Below are positions 1 to 10,614 of a stretch of DNA of 64,000 bases, piece by piece. The translations under genes and the position numbers were made by a program. Below the pieces are notes generated by a model. The model did not search any database. It had not been told where the DNA came from and saw nothing but the letters and a program-made list of their open reading frames with translations. The DNA comes from Undaria pinnatifida (Eukaryota > Sar > Phaeophyceae > Laminariales > Alariaceae): the NCBI GenBank assembly GCA_012845835.1, contig JABAKD010000019.1:14867420-14931419 (forward strand), in the 5' to 3' direction. Every line of letters starts with the position of its first letter. The first letter of the stretch is position 1.

Positions 1-540
1 AGGTATTGTTAGAACGATAGCCTATTGGGAGTCATTTTCAAATTAGACTGGTGCCCAAGATACCTATCGATATATACCTTCGCACACATATCAGTTGCAC
101 AATAGGCTATTGTGGCCACTGCCCTAACCCTATTGTTGCCTACAATACCTATCGATAGGCCCCAAAGCCAAGCTATTGCGCCCTGCGATAGGTATCGATC
201 CTCATACATGCCGACCTAATGTTGGCCCAATAGCCTATTGGATAGGGTATTATCCAGGGTATAAGAAGGAACTGAACGGCACACAAACAGGTCGCTCTAA
301 AACACTGAAGGCTTGAGCTTCGCATCGAACACACATATATACGTAGTAATCACCACCTTGTTGAGACCATCCACCTTTAGCTTCTTAGGGCACAACAACG
401 ACAGCCAGCGTCGTTTTCGGGGATTCTCCGCTGGGCTGGAGGGGCGTGCGGCGTGGATAATGAATGGCGAACTATGAGTTGATTGTATACCGAGACGGGC
501 TGTCTTCGAGCGCCTTTGCTCTCCAACGCTGAAACGATAA
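1..540. other. No gene recognised; palindromic AT-rich sequence
   Basis: I see no exon with splice sites here. The motifs CTATTGG and ATACCTATCGATA recur on both strands, most densely from 1 to 250. The Josephin gene may continue across this stretch or beyond the left edge, because its last recognised exon ends in a donor rather than a stop codon. Confidence 0.5.
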
Positions 541-770
541 AATGACGAAAGGTCTACATACGGAGGCCTATAATCCGAAACATTAAAATGGTGAAAGTTC
601 TGTCGATACCTATCGTCCGAAACAATATAATTGTGAAAGTAAATCGATACCTATTTCCCGAAACAAAAGATTTGGTGAAAGGTCTATCGATACCTATCGT
701 CCCAAACAACAGGTTTGATGAAAGATATATCGATACCTATCGTTAGAAACCATAGGTTTCGTCTCGCAGT
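541..770. repeat. Tandem repeat, about 50-60 bp unit
   Basis: About four to five diverged copies share the order CCGAAAC, then GTGAAAG, then CGATACCTATCGT. The last element is nearly palindromic. No coding function is visible. Confidence 0.75.
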
Positions 771-962
771 CCCAAAAGTAATAGTATATCGCCCCAACAA
801 GAATGCTCTGTAAATTCCTATCGATAGCTCTCTGAATCAACGATAGGATCCTCTCGATTGCCTATTGACCTGGAACCCATTGTCCAGGGTGTGATACATA
901 CCGTAGTGCGCGTCGTACCAAAATATAACGATACGGGCTGCGTTTGGATCGATGCATCAACC

Positions 963-1012
963 CCTCCTATTCGCCTCCAGCAAGTCCTCTACGCGGTACC
1001 AGCGGCGTCAAC
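963..1012 (-). pseudogene. Partial copy of Josephin exon 6 end
   Basis: The reverse complement encodes WYRVEDLLEANRRG followed by a stop. It repeats the WYRVKDLLEANR end of exon 6 about 165 bp downstream. It may be a decayed duplicate or an alternative terminal exon. Confidence 0.75.
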
Positions 1013-1142
1013 CGCAAGACATGCGGTGTCGATGCGGAAACAAAAAAAGACGGAGAGTGGTTCCATTAATTATGTCCCCAAGACAAAATAAAGCACCCAG
1101 ACAAAAATGACGATGAGGAGAGCGGTTGAAGGGATGTATCAC

Positions 1143-1313
1143 CTCCCCTATTCGCCTCCAGCAGGTCCTTGACGCGGTACCAGCAGTCTCGCGCGCCATC
1201 CCCAGGCTCGCTAGCCGGCGGCGGCATGTCCTTTCCCCTTACGACGAAGACAGAGTACCCATCGTTTCGAAGCTGGTGGAGGGTCGCCTCCAGAGCGAAT
1301 GTTGTGATGCGTG
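1143..1313 (-). CDS. Josephin gene exon 6, end of domain
   Basis: This 171-bp exon starts after a T-rich tract and ATAG acceptor, phase 1. It encodes ITTFALEATLHQLRNDGYS then VFVVRG, the last strand of the Josephin fold, followed by CWYRVKDLLEANR. The donor GAG|GTGATA is weak, so the exon could instead run on to an in-frame TAA at 1066-1068. Three related copies of parts of this exon flank it. Confidence 0.88.
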
Positions 1314-4300
1314 CTATGATATCACAAAAAAAGGCAAAAAACAATGGAGGGTATCCGCGTGGCAGGAGGCATGCGAAAGGCAAGGGGATCAGAATAAGTA
1401 GGAATGGTAGTAGTGGGTGTATCAATATTAGTAGCAGTGTGGGAGGCAAGGGAATCAAGTTGATAACACGATTAATAGTGTAGTGTTCGGGAGGGTTTCC
1501 GCACGGCAGGAGGCGTGTTTGTTCGTTTTGAAGATGGTGAAGCGTCGCATCCAAAGTCACTGTTGTGATGCGCGCTGTCACGTTAACAAACAGCAGTAGT
1601 ATAAGTAGCATACACGCACAAGGGGAGAGACAAGAGGCGTGCATAGGGCAAGAGGCAAATATGTTCGTCACGAAGCAGAGTATCCATCGTTTTCAAGGTG
1701 GCGGAAGGTCGCCTCCAGAAGGAATGTTGTGATGCGCGCTACCACATGCCCTGGTAAACAAATACGAACCAACAGTAGTATGCAGGAGGGTTTCCGCAAG
1801 ACAGGAGGCGTGTGGGGGACAAGGGGCAAGGGTTCTCGTCAGGAAGTACACAGGCATCGGCCATAGGGTTTTCACAGAAAGTCGGCGACGAAGAGACTAC
1901 TGACTCACAAGGATAATCCAGCGTTGAGTTGAGGTCCCAGTACACCCCTCCGATTTTTCGGATGGCCACCCAATGAGCGTGCCTGTTCAGCACGAACGCT
2001 TCCTCTACTCCATACCTGCGCCAGTGGTCCGCGAAAAAAAGACAAACACGACAGCACAATTCCAAAAGGTGAGAACCAAAAGGTGAGAATGAGAATAGTA
2101 AGCAAACGAGAGGGGTGTGATTCCGCACGAAATATGGATAACATTCAGGTCATTTTCACACAGCTAGTATCACCAACTTTGTCTACATTTCAGAAAGAGG
2201 GGTGTGTTTTCGATCTTTTACTTTTCGGATACCCTCGCCTGCACCGCGAATATCATGCCATCATATATACAACACACAGCCGTCTCCTATAGTAGCCAGT
2301 CCGGGAACATAACATAGCACCAACAAATCAGACATCCACGGATCCTAGGAATCCTATGCAATGCCAGATATATCTATCAGTCGTCAAAAGCACCTCTGAA
2401 CCGCAACGAGGGGTTGGTCGCTCGTCGTGCTCACGTTCTTCACCATCTACCAACTAGCCAGACACTCAACAATTATGGGAGTCCTATACCGGCGCCACAT
2501 AACATCAATCATTCAACAATGGCTGCTCATTCCGAACAGTAACAGCATTGGTCGCTTCTTGTACTGCCAGTCTTTGCCTTCCACCAACATTCACCAACAA
2601 ACACTCAATAATTATACTGGTAGAATCGTATCATAGAACGAACCACATGCGATAGACTGTTTATCAAGCCGCATGCCATACATTGGAATGCCTGTGTTCC
2701 GGCTTTTCAACTCAAGACAACCCCGGGATTTCAAGTCAAGCACAGCAGTCCCAAGGGGAAAACCGTTCACACGTCGGACAGATCATAAATACCATCTAGA
2801 TCATGTAGATCATGCAGATCATATAGATCATGTAGATCCTTACATCTGTCGTAATTATGTATTGTGCAGGACCAATGTACTACAAATCCAACCGCGGAAA
2901 CGTGTGTCAGATTTTTTAGAGCATCCGGTTCTCACCTAGGAACACCAGGTATAGGTCATGCATATAATATAGTATAAACCAGGGATATCCCTGCCCTGGA
3001 AGACACAGATCATCAGCAGATCATCAACAGATCATTGATAAAGGTCTAATCTGATCGGTCCCATGTGTGTAGCCTTAACCTTTTCGTCATACCAGGTAGT
3101 ACCGTAGTACCAAAAGTATCCGCCACTCGACATTCTGAACCGACGGAGAAGGCGTGCTCACCCGGTGGTGTTCATTTTTCAGCCAACACTCTCGCTGCCT
3201 GCCGATACCAGGCGCAGTCCGTACAGTCTCTCCAGGGCAATATAAAATAGCAACACATTCACCAGCTAATCAGACACTCAGAATCATACACAGGAATTAT
3301 ATCGCCTGTGCGAAACAAGTACATCACTCGACAACTGCCGGCTCTCGGAGGCAATTCTGAGCCACAACAAAGTTGGTCGGTTGTTGTACTGCAAATTCTT
3401 AGGCGCAGCACTCAAGAGTAGTACTTCAGCCAATCACAACCCCGCGCGCAGCGCATAAGCCACTCCACCGTATCGGCACAACTACAAACCCTCGCCGCCT
3501 GCTGATACCTGGTGTAACCCGTGCACTCACTTCAAGGCAACCCGGGAAAATAGCAACAGCCTAACCAGCTAATCAAATAGTCATGAATAATCGGGGATAA
3601 CATACAGCGCCAAATACATCCATCACTAGATAGCTGGAGGCTACACAAATCCGCCAATTAACCAAATACCTCGCCACACATCATCCCAAATAGGCATCAT
3701 AGAAAATCGCCAAACATATCAATCACGCGACAACTTCCCGCTGACGAGGCAATTCCGAACCGGCAAGAACGCGTGCTCACCCGGTGGTGTTCATTTTTCC
3801 TCCAACGCTCTCGCTGCCTGCCGATACCAGGTGCAGCCCGTACAGTCGATTCAGCGCCGTGCTAAGGACCTGCCGAATCAAGGTGTCCACGAGTGAGCCA
3901 TGAAAGCTCATTGTGCTTGTCTCATTCGTCTCAATGGCAGAAGTCAATACAAAGCATGTGACGCTTATTACAGTATAGCACACCTGACCGTAGATTACGA
4001 TGCGAAAAATTGCAAGTTCATCAATAAATCCATACCTACTGTGCATGAGCTCCAGCGTGTTGAAGACGGGCACGAAGCCACAAGCAGCAGCATGCTTTCC
4101 GATCCGACGGACGATCTGCACCAACCCTATCCATATCAACACCTGGTAGTCTTCAACTACGAAGTAGTACCTTATTAGCATATTAATAGTATAATAGTAG
4201 TATCTTCATCGTATCATAAACGTATATTGATAGTGTCATAATAGAATTCTAACAGTATGTTAATGTTATCTTAATAATATATGAATCGTATCTTAATAGT

Positions 4301-7300
4301 ACTTCGAAGTGTTACTAGTATCCCTGCAGTATCATAGTCGCATTCGTCGGCCGGACGAGAGCACGCCGCCACCCACCTGGATAGAGAAATTTCCGGCAGC
4401 ATCCACATTCCCGGATTCCTCCGCGAGAAACCTGTGTCGCCCAAAAACGATAGCGATAATGGTCACGATGACGGATTTTATAGTTTCTGTGCGCAGATAG
4501 ACCAACATCACCCTGTTGACCCTGGTACAAGCTACACTGTAGTTATTAGGGGAGCTACCGACCAATCTTCTCAATGAGGACACGCCCCCAGTAATAGGCG
4601 CGATCGGAGTATCACACACACAGCTTGCAAACATGAGTTTTGACGAAATCTTCGATCTCACAACTGTAGTGTGTTTTAACTTTTAATTATGTTGGGCTGT
4701 GAGTTGGTTGGACTTGGCAACTATTTGACAGTAATAGTATTAATGGTACGGGAGAACATGATAGTCAGGAGCCAATATGGTTAGGAACGACAAGAGATTG
4801 GATAGGTTTTGGTGTATAGCGTGGGTCCTAGTTACTATGGTCCTACGTAATACTCGGGCGGTGAAGTAAAAGCACAAATGAGCTACCGCTGTAGGCTTTA
4901 TGGTCCTGTTCTAGTCTTACACAACTGCACCTACCTTACCGCATCCCCATCCTGGCCTGCACCTGCCATGGCGCCTACTACTGTAGCTACAGTAGCTACA
5001 GTCTTTGTAATTGCAGCGTGGGACCATATCACCCATCAGACGCCAACTAACTGCGAGTTCCAGCAGCACTACCGCCATGTAACGATGTACACAACAGCCA
5101 TAGTCATGTACCATGGTGTACATGGGTAGTTTTAAATAATCAGTAATAGTGTTTGTTGTTGATTTCACATTGGCGGATTGCCATAAAGTAACCCGCGGTC
5201 ACCAAGACGCCCACGGAGTCTGTAGTCTACATGCCTATATGCTGTGTACAGAAAGGCAGGAAAACAAAGCCAAGCGAAAAAAAGCAAGGGTACAAGGATG
5301 GCAGTCAGTCCCACCTAATGGGCTAGTCTCTGGCAGTATTAAAACGTCCTAGAGTACTAAATTCCTGTTGTATACTAGATACAATATACTATATACTATA
5401 TATGTCCAGAGAAGAGTCCCACGGCCTATTGTGCAGGTACTACTAATAGCCGTACGATACAAGAGTAAATTCTAGTATCAAATAAATAGCATACAAAAAT
5501 ATATGGGCACAGCAGTTGTAGTCGTTCATTAGGGCGTTGCCTTGTAATACCTTGCAATACCTTGCAATACCTTGCAACACTTTGCAATACCTTGCAACAC
5601 CTTGCAATACCTTGCAATACCTTGCAATACCTTGCAGCACCTTGAAATACCTTGCAACATCCACCCTTAAGTAGCACTAAAGTAGCACTAAACCGATACC
5701 CCCAAGTATGGTGGGATGGTACAGGCTGGTTCAAGTTAAACGACGGAAGTTTATTCCCCGGTGAATGTTATGCCGTTTCGTCGATTCAAACCGTGAAATG
5801 TTGCACACGTCTTCGATGTGCCGTTGCGAAGATCTTTACATGTCATTTATTTACTTTTTTTTCACTGATTTTTCCTCTGTGAAGATTTTTGGACAATTTG
5901 GACCACCTTAGACAAAACATTTTCGGCGAAAATAACAGAAAATAAAAAAACGCCCTTAGGTCAGGCCCTGGGATGGGCATATAGAACACGTGCGAAAAAT
6001 ATCAGGGTCTGTAGCTCAAAAACGGCGTGGACCTTGGATTTTTGTGCGAAAAAATGAATAATATACCTTATTTCCTTGAAATGACTTGGTTTTAGTGGAC
6101 GATCCAGTGTTTTCGTCATGTTCTGCGTAATATTGAACATAGGCCGGTCAGATCTTCGTTTTTTTCCGCCAAGCGTTCTACAGACATGCCTTGGAGTTGT
6201 AGTTGTAATTGTAGTTGTAGTGGTAGTAGTAGTTGAATTTGAAGTTGAAGGTGAAGTTGAAGTTGTTGTTGATGCTGCTGTTCTCACTTAAAATCGCATA
6301 ATCAAGTCCGTGGTCACAGGACAGGCTTCAGTCACTCCGGATTGGAGGAATGCCCCAAGAATAAAACACAAAAAAAAACAAAAGTGGTACACGCATATGT
6401 CATAGCTGACGCAATTCATGCCTCCGCCAGAAAACAATAAAAAGTTAAATCGGGAGTCAGCCAACGATGTGCCAGATCCATACTGGTAGATACGTCGCAC
6501 TACTCGCGCCTTAAAAAACCGACTACACCGGTTGCGACCCAGAAAAGACGATCAGGTATACGTTACACGTGGTACCTATCACTACGCTTACGCACGTCAG
6601 ACTCAAGCCAATTGAAAGAAAAGGAGAAAAAACAGGAGAGAAGAGTAAGCGCAAAAGGAAGGAAAAGAAAAGATAAGATGAGAAGAGTAAGCAAGGGAAG
6701 GAAAGGAAAAGAATGCCATACAGGCAGACCCTAAGAACTGACTAAAGATGGACATTGGGCTCATAGAGGGTATGTATCAACTGCATCATCAATGACAGTC
6801 GGGGGAGAGCGCAACAAGGCGAAGAAGTCAGGGCGGTGTTACGCTAACTTGTGACGGCCATTGGAAGGCCCACGAAGCTCAAGACGATGATGGCCAGACC
6901 CAGACTGCAGTCTCTTGGGCAGGACGCCCCCCTCCCCCCCCCCCCCCCCCCGCCTCCATCCCCCCGGCCGCTTAGAGATGCGACGGTGGATGGCGCTGCC
7001 GCGGCCTTTGCGTGTCGCTCTCTGCATCTCTCCGTGGTAGGCCACTTCCGCATGAATGACTCTGCTCCCTCCTTTACCCGTCGAAACCATCTGCCGGCCT
7101 TCTGTGCATCATTTCGCCACCCTTCGAACTTCATTCCAAAGGCCGACACATCCTCCTTCAGGTGCACCATCCAGTCTTTCTCTTGCCCCCCTGAGTAGCC
7201 CTTACCCCCAACAAGCTCCCCAAACATCACCCTCTGTGGCAGACGCTCCTCCCCCATACGTGCTACGAATCCCGCAAACAATGTCCTCCGTTTGCTCACT

Positions 7301-10011
7301 ATCGCCTCTATGCTCTCGGAAGCTGTCTTGGCAAGCGCGTCAGCGTATTACAGCATGTGGCTGTCGCGCTTCCGTTTCCGCCATCCGAGGCATCGGAGGA
7401 GCATGGAGTGTTGAACCCGTCGTAGACTGTCATGGTCAGGCTTGTTCGGGCTCCACGTCATGCAGCCGTAGAGTATTGTCTCGATCACCTCGACTTTCAG
7501 CAACCGAACCTTCAACCGTAAGCGCACACCCGGGCGATCATAGATTTCTATCTTGTACCGCTGGAAGCACGCCCAGGCTCTCTGAAGACGCCGCGCTATC
7601 TCGATGCTGAGGTGTTTGTTCGCTCTAATAGCCCCGCCCAAGTACACAAACTCAATCGTTTGTTTGAATTCCTGGCCGGCTGCATTGATGGCGAACGACA
7701 AGTTCCCGCCATCTTTAGTCTACAGGCACATGATCTCCGTTTTGGCCTCGGAGACCGTAAGCCCGAACGCCGAGCACCCAGTCACGATCACCGTCAACAT
7801 CCTCTCCAACCCTTCTGATGATGCCGATACGATGCCCGCATTACCTCCTACTGAGTCGCGCAAAATGCAGCGCAATCATTTTTTTCACCCCCGTTCGGAA
7901 AGAGCGTAATTATTATTGCAAAAATTGAAGGCCTGGCGTTGGTCGATTGCGAGTTTCGCTCCTAGAGACAGCCCGGGGGAATCATAAAAAAAATTGCCAT
8001 GTCACCCTCTTCCACTGGTCAAGGGGGTCCGCATGATACCAAATACTCCGGAGTATGATACAGGCTGATTCACGTAAAAAAACAAAATTGTTCCCCGGCG
8101 AATGCCCAAGCCGTTTTTTCGATTCAGACCGTGAAATTTTGCACACGTCTTCTGTGTGCCATTGCGAAGAATTCACCTGTCGTTTGTTTTTTTGTTCTTT
8201 GTCTGTTCTTTGTCTGATTTTTCGCCAGTTAAGATTCTTTGGAAACTGTGGCCCACCTTGGACCAAACGTTTCGGCGAAAAGAAAAAAAAATACCCGGAG
8301 GTCAGGCCTCGGGATGGGCATGTAGAACACGACGTGTGCAAAAATTCCTGCTCTATCTCTCAGAAACGGCGTGGTCATTTGAACTTTTGTGCATAAAAAT
8401 GAGTAAGGTACGTTATTTCCTTCAAATTACTTGGTTTTAGTATAGAATCCAGTTTCTTCGCTAGATTCTGCTAAATGTTGAACACAGGCAGGTCAGACAT
8501 TCGATTTTTTATGCGAAAAATTTATACAGACATGCCTTGGCGTACCTCCAACCGGTTCGTACAAAATGCGGCGCAATTGTTTTTCTCGCCTACGCTTTGC
8601 AAACGGCTGAACAATATCGAAGACTATTAAGGCCTGTCATTGCTTGATACGAGTTTTGCTCCTAGAGATAGCCGTCTGGCCATTAAAAACAAAGTGGCCA
8701 TGTCACCCTTTTCTATTGGTCATGGGTCAGTATGATACCAAATATTCACCCTTTGACTGGATATTGCGAGCAGCATTCGCCGGGGAGAGAAGTTGGGGTT
8801 TTAAACCAGCCTGTATTCACCCTTAGACTAGGTAAATGCGAGCGGCATTCGTGGGGGAGAGATTTTCCGCCGTTTAACTTGAATCAGCTCGTATTCATAG
8901 CAAAATGCTCTTCAAGACGAGGTCGTGTCGAGCGATTTTCACATTGTCACATCACTGATATTAATAATAAGCACCAAACTACGTCGGGCCCACTAAACCG
9001 GGGTATCGCACGAACACTAACGTGGGGCCACGTCTGATAACAATGATGTGTATGATTGGTATTACACTAACCTCAAGGCGTCCGGCGTATTGGCCCCCTC
9101 CGAGAGCATGTGTTGTCGTTCCTGCTCGTCCAGTTCGTGGGCGATGTCCGCGAGGTCAGGGGCCGAATAGCGACACCCTTGCACCAGGTTATTGATGCAA
9201 TGCTGCCCACAGAGGCTCGACACTTGTTTCTACCAAAGACAACGTCAAGGGGTCAAGCAGCGACGAAGGTGGCGGGCGCGAGGATCGATCTGACTGAATG
9301 AATCCTTTGGGAAAATGCTTGGAAATGGGACTGGGTATTTTCGCGGTGGTAGTAAAAGTGTTATCGCAGAAACTCTACCAGTAAAATTGTTGTCGCAGAA
9401 ACTCTTGCGTTGACATGTTGGCGAAGTATACGTGCCGGTCATCTCCATCAAGACCAGCCACGAGCACAGGCAGCAGACAGCAAATATTGCCAGACAAGGA
9501 CAAATCTTCAAGGCTCTCGGCTCCGGTCTGCGACAATCTGAACATCCGAATCCCAATTCCCATGGGTGATACTTGGGCGATACAAGAGACAGGCATTATA
9601 GACTATAATAGCGGTAAATCGACAATTCTCCATTGCCGTACTGTCCAGATCTCTGCTCTGCGACTACGTCGGTGATGCAGCGACTCGCCCTGCGACATAA
9701 ATACAGTATCATGTGATGCTTCTAGGCAGAAATACCTTTGGTTGTTGGTTGAGCCTTGGACTGGTCTTATCTGCAACATGGCTATCGCTGCTTAGGCTAA
9801 GGCTGTGATACGTACCAGTATTGGACTACCTGTAGACTACAGATGTAGGTATACTACACGGCAGCTTTGCTCTCGGAAAAAAGGCACAGAACACACAGAA
9901 TATTTCACTAAAAATAAGCGTACGGAGGGTTGGTGCTCTTGCGGAAAATGGCCACTGCACCTCATGGTACACCCACAGGTCATCGCTTCCATTGGAGCTC
10001 GACCCCTCCAT
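1143..10011 (-). CDS. Ataxin-3-like Josephin-domain deubiquitinase (3' end open)
   Basis: This gene encodes a cysteine protease of the ataxin-3/Josephin family, which cleaves ubiquitin chains. Six exons join in phase: 10011-9961, 9229-9072, 4431-4377, 3869-3781, 2015-1909 and 1313-1143. The protein starts MEGSSSNGSDDLWVYHE and continues KQVSSLCGQHCINNLVQG, which aligns with the family N-terminus and carries the catalytic Cys. Later segments read ESGNVDAAGNFSIQVLSTAL, then HAHWVAIRKIGG with the catalytic His, then YWDLNSTL with the catalytic Asn, then NDGYSVFVVRG, which closes the domain. The triad is therefore intact and about 210 residues are recovered. Downstream ubiquitin-interacting motifs are not seen; the last exon ends in a donor, so 3' exons are missing or lie off the window. 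It is head-to-head with the AIF-like gene. Its introns contain decayed copies of its own exons. Confidence 0.93.
1521..1575 (-). pseudogene. Decayed copy of Josephin exon 6 start
   Basis: The reverse strand encodes ARITTVTLDATLHHLQNE, matching ARITTFALEATLHQLRND of exon 6, then loses similarity. It lies in the intron between exons 5 and 6. Confidence 0.85.
1664..1738 (-). pseudogene. Decayed copy of Josephin exon 6 start, second
   Basis: The reverse strand encodes ARITTFLLEATFRHLENDGY, then a stop where the functional exon continues into VFVVRG. With the copy at 1521-1575 it shares flanking intron sequence (CGCCTCCTGcc..GCGGAAACCCTCC), so exon plus intron was duplicated as a unit. Confidence 0.88.
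1909..2015 (-). CDS. Josephin gene exon 5, catalytic His and Asn
   Basis: This 107-bp exon encodes EEAFVLNRHAHWVAIRKIGG and VYWDLNSTLDYP. It has a CGCAG acceptor and a consensus GTGAGT donor, phase 2 to 1. Confidence 0.95.
2768..3062. repeat. GATC-rich inverted-end element, copy 1
   Basis: About 300 bp starting CACACGTCGGACAGATC and containing a 12-bp tandem (AGATCATGT-like) at 2793-2838. Two other copies are at 40365-40630 and 46263-46574, in the opposite orientation. The ends are inverted, suggesting a non-autonomous DNA element. Confidence 0.65.
3162..3233 (-). pseudogene. Decayed copy of Josephin exon 4
   Basis: The reverse strand encodes LERLYGLRLVSAGSESVG, then an in-frame TGA, then KMNTTG and an intact GTGAGC donor identical to exon 4. 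The acceptor side is degraded. Confidence 0.88.
3484..3545 (-). pseudogene. Second, more diverged copy of Josephin exon 4
   Basis: The reverse strand reads HGLHQVSAGGEGL after a stop codon, aligned with YGLHLVSAGSESV of exon 4. It sits midway between the functional exon and the copy at 3162, giving about 310-bp spacing. Confidence 0.7.
3781..3869 (-). CDS. Josephin gene exon 4
   Basis: This 89-bp exon encodes VLSTALNRLYGLHLVSAGSE and ends NTTG at a GG|GTGAGC donor, phase 0 to 2. Two decayed copies of this exon lie downstream in the next intron. Confidence 0.93.
4377..4431 (-). CDS. Josephin gene exon 3
   Basis: A 55-bp exon encodes FLAEESGNVDAAGNFSIQ, equivalent to the SGNxDDSGxFSIQ stretch of ataxin-3. 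The acceptor is GACACAG and the donor GTGGGT, phase 2 to 0. The intron before it, about 4.6 kb, contains the LINE relic and TIR elements. Confidence 0.93.
5538..5655. repeat. Decamer tandem repeat (ATACCTTGCA)
   Basis: About a dozen near-perfect 10-bp units. ORFs through it on the minus strand are repeat translations, not genes. It lies in the Josephin intron between exons 2 and 3. Confidence 0.9.
5719..6194 (+). mobile_element. TIR element family Y, copy A
   Basis: This starts with TACAGGCTGGTTCAAG and ends ACAGACATGCCTTGG. It aligns along its length with 8059-8540. No transposase is present. Confidence 0.65.
6192..6275. repeat. GTTGTA/GTTGAA hexamer tract
   Basis: A degenerate hexanucleotide repeat directly follows element copy A; no gene is seen in it. 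Confidence 0.75.
6844..7860 (-). pseudogene. LINE reverse-transcriptase C-terminal relic
   Basis: One minus-strand frame reads through two in-frame stops with typical non-LTR retrotransposon sequence. Visible parts are GCSAFGLTVSEAKTEIMCL, then FVYLGGAIRANKHLSIEIAR, then ETILYGCMTWSP, LLRCLGW, and the tail FAGFVARMGEERLPQRVMFG. These are the post-palm YLG strand, the 'YG..TW' segment and the C-terminal RMxxxRLPxxVLFG block of LINE proteins. The catalytic YADD half is missing and a C19 run interrupts the tail. It lies in a Josephin intron, antisense-neutral (same strand as the gene), and is clearly dead. Confidence 0.9.
7868..8050 (+). mobile_element. TIR element family, truncated 3' part
   Basis: This matches 8571-8745 (shared GCGCAAT, GTTTTGCTCCTAGAGA-like, CATGTCACCC and GATACCAAATA blocks). 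It abuts the 5' truncation of the LINE relic and ends where the next element copy begins. Confidence 0.6.
8059..8815 (+). mobile_element. TIR element family, longest copy B
   Basis: The left end TACAGGCTGATTCACG with CCCCGGCGAATGC is mirrored by the right end, whose reverse complement reads TACAGGCTGGTTTAAA with CCCCGGCGAATGC. About 757 bp with imperfect inverted repeats of about 45 bp and no transposase, so a non-autonomous DNA element. Confidence 0.7.
8816..8905 (-). mobile_element. Additional inverted terminus of the same family
   Basis: The reverse complement of this segment matches the left end of copy A, including GATTCAAGTTAAACGGCGGAA. It indicates a nested or tandem insertion at the right end of copy B. 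Confidence 0.55.
9072..9229 (-). CDS. Josephin gene exon 2, catalytic Cys
   Basis: The acceptor TTTGGTAG precedes KQVSSLCGQHCINNLVQG, and the exon ends DALR at a GTTAGT donor in phase 2. The centre, SAPDLADIAHELDEQERQHM, is the family helix region. It is 158 bp, phase 0 to 2. Confidence 0.95.
9961..10011 (-). CDS. Josephin gene exon 1 with start codon
   Basis: Seventeen codons start at the ATG at 10011-10009 and end at a GAG|GTGCAG donor in phase 0. The end WVYHE matches the short N-terminal HEK stretch before the catalytic Cys in ataxin-3, which decides this start over upstream in-frame codons. Confidence 0.88.
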
Positions 10012-10326
10012 CGAGCTACTTCGCTGTTTGCGTGTTCGTTGCGTGTTGCGTCGCGTTGTTTTTCGCCTGGTTTTATAAAGATGAGATGTAGACTTCGATG
10101 ATGGGGGAACGAGATCTGACAACCCCAAAATTGACCCCGTTATCAAAACGCAACAGAATAACTATATAAAACGTTTTTTTTTTTTAAACCAAAAATCTTA
10201 ATCTCGCCGCGTTTTCATATTCAACGACAACCGAGCACCACAGCATTGTGTCAGCACTGACCGTGCTGAGCTAGCTCGTCGGTTGCGAGCCCCTGCAGCC
10301 AACGTGGCTTCAACGCATTGTGGGGG
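10012..10326. promoter_or_regulatory. Putative bidirectional promoter interval
   Basis: Only 315 bp separate the Josephin start codon (minus) from the AIF-like start codon (plus). It includes a T-tract near 10173-10185. Promoter function is inferred from head-to-head spacing; no TATA box or factor site is identified. Confidence 0.5.
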
Positions 10327-10614
10327 ATGCATAAACGGCTCGTGCGCGCCGCGCGCGGAGCGCTTCCGTGCCTTGTCAGGGCCGGGAGTTCGGTTGCCGG
10401 GCAGCTAGGACTCCGATCGCTGCCAACGGTGACACCCTCGTGGAGGGAGCAACGACACTCGTCGGGGTCGAGTGCCGTAAATGCATCGTCTGTTGCAGCT
10501 GCCGCCACGATTGCCTGCCTGAATATGTTCGATCGTGCCCCTGTCAGCGGTGACAGCGATGGTGACAAGGAAGCAGGAGAGGTCTTGAAGGTTCCGGCCC
10601 ATAGTAGGGAAAAG
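10327..10614 (+). CDS. AIF-like gene exon 1, mitochondrial presequence
   Basis: Ninety-six codons start MHKRLVRAARGALPCLVRAG, rich in Arg and without acidic residues for over 40 positions, as in mitochondrial targeting peptides. The exon ends AAAAG|GTGAGAGC in phase 0. Linking it to the FAD exon 14.5 kb away is inference; it could be the first exon of another mitochondrial protein. Confidence 0.65.

Noticed and set aside
5426-5734. Minus-strand Lys/Cys-rich repeat protein
   Set aside because: Only the translation of the decamer repeat, which stays open because the unit has no stop in that frame.
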